The translations under genes and the position numbers were made by a program. 6,692 nucleotides of DNA from Planctomycetota bacterium (GTDB lineage Bacteria > Planctomycetota > Phycisphaerae > UBA1845 > PWPN01): contig JACQVT010000501.1 in NCBI GenBank assembly GCA_016209665.1, positions 1 to 6,692 of the forward strand, in the 5' to 3' direction. The notes beneath the pieces are model-generated. The model saw nothing but the letters and a program-made list of their open reading frames with translations. It had not been told where the DNA came from and made no database searches. How positions within the stretch are numbered: position 1 is the stretch's first letter; every line of letters starts with the position of its first letter. Positions 6,270-6,692 of the stretch are shown here, piece after piece.

Positions 6270-6283
6270 GTCGTCGGGGCCCA

Positions 6284-6664
6284 TCAGACCCGGCGTTTCT
6301 TCGCCGGCCGGCAGCCGTTGTGCGGGAGCGGCGTCACGTCCTCGATGGACTGAATCCGCAGCCCCGCCGCCTGGAGCGACGTGATCGCCGACTCCCGGCC
6401 CGAACCGGGGCCCTTGACGCGTACCTCGATCTCCTTGACACCGAACTTCTTGGCCGCCACCGCGGCTTTCTCGGCCGCCCGGCCCGCCGCGAACGGCGTG
6501 CTCTTCCGCGTGCCCTTGAACCCGACCGTGCCCGCCGAGGCCCAGGCGAGCGTCTCGCCCGCCGTGTCGGTGATCGTAATCATCGTGTTGTTGAACGTCG
6601 CCTTGATGTGCGCGACGGCGCGCGTCACGCTGCGACGGACCTTCTTTTTCGCGCTCTTAGCCAC
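6284..6664 (-). CDS. rpsK: 30S ribosomal protein S11
   Basis: S11 sits on the platform of the small subunit and helps shape the mRNA exit channel near the Shine-Dalgarno helix. The 126-residue product is close to the usual length of about 129. It shows the family pattern throughout: [15 protein letters not shown] (19-33), [13 protein letters not shown] (48-60), the [11 protein letters not shown] segment (84-94), and the hallmark C-terminus [13 protein letters not shown] (114-126), where Ala121 replaces the more common Pro. The start codon is GTG at 6664, supported by AAGGAG 7 nt upstream. A nearby ATG at 6671 is out of frame. The gene begins the visible part of the alpha operon; rpsM would be expected just beyond the right edge, only 28 bp away. 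rpoA follows after an unusually long 283-bp gap, with no rpsD. Confidence 0.97.
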   Translation of the reverse strand: MAKSAKKKVRRSVTRAVAHIKATFNNTMITITDTAGETLAWASAGTVGFKGTRKSTPFAAGRAAEKAAVAAKKFGVKEIEVRVKGPGSGRESAITSLQAAGLRIQSIEDVTPLPHNGCRPAKKRRV

Positions 6665-6671
6665 GATGCAT

Positions 6672-6677
6672 CTCCTT
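6672..6677 (-). promoter_or_regulatory. Ribosome binding site of rpsK (supports a GTG start)
   Basis: AAGGAG on the minus strand ends 7 nt before the GTG at 6664. The ATG at 6669-6671 directly abuts this SD and is out of frame with S11, so the GTG start is preferred. Confidence 0.8.
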
Positions 6678-6692
6678 CACGCCCTCCTTGCC

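Larger units (their letters stand above)
6001..6283. other. Long rpsK-rpoA spacer with inverted repeats
   Basis: This 283-bp gap lies where alpha operons usually have rpsD or only a short spacer. It contains the rpoA SD, a perfect 16-bp palindrome CCCCTCGGCCGAGGGG (6072-6087), an imperfect hairpin from GGCAGCCGG (6158-6166) and CCGGGCTGCC (6173-6182), and the 69-bp repeat element (6201-6269). No S4-like sequence is present in any frame. I could not identify a convincing promoter on the minus strand. Confidence 0.65.

Noticed and set aside
6015..6284. Minus-strand 89-codon frame whose ATG overlaps the rpsK stop (TGATG), suggesting a coupled small gene
   Set aside because: Its sequence is the translated repeat element followed by Arg/Gly/Pro-rich GC-driven residues. 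No family resemblance or separate SD was seen. The overlap is probably chance, though ribosome profiling could test it.

Overview
The window is GC-rich DNA most consistent with a planctomycete, probably from the Phycisphaerae or a related uncultured lineage. This rests on the combination of a PEP-CTERM exported protein, a prepilin-type H-X9-DG protein, an ELWxSDGT/dockerin-like secreted protein, and an alpha-operon tail with expanded L17 and RpoA. The lineage is inferred from family knowledge, not from a search.

Layout: the left two thirds read on the plus strand. A secreted protein truncated at the left edge (1-1289) has an ELWxSDGT repeat, a Cys-rich segment and two EF-hand/dockerin-like calcium loops. 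It is followed after 53 bp by a pseudopilin-like H-X9-DG protein (1343-2269). A 554-bp non-coding stretch (2270-2823) then holds a degenerate copy of a dispersed repeat, a candidate promoter and a potentially structured leader. It leads into a PEP-CTERM protein (2824-4059) whose internal repeats suggest a seven-bladed beta-propeller. The right third reads on the minus strand: rpsK (6664 to 6284), rpoA (6000 to 4897) and rplQ (4879 to 4175), the end of the ribosomal alpha operon, without rpsD between rpsK and rpoA. The two blocks converge on a 32-bp perfect palindrome (4095-4126) placed to terminate transcription from both sides.

Functionally the two blocks are unrelated. The right block is core translation and transcription machinery (30S protein S11, RNA polymerase alpha, 50S protein L17). 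The left block is envelope or exported proteins: a calcium-binding secreted protein, a type IV pilin-like membrane-anchored protein, and a protein expected to be sorted by an exosortase encoded elsewhere.

The least ordinary features are non-coding. The rpsK-rpoA spacer is 283 bp, long for this operon, and is packed with inverted repeats. One of these, a 69-bp element, shares two exact blocks (15 and 9 bp) with a second copy between the left-block genes. I see no CRISPR array, transposase, tRNA, rRNA or defence system, and nothing that amounts to a new multi-gene system.
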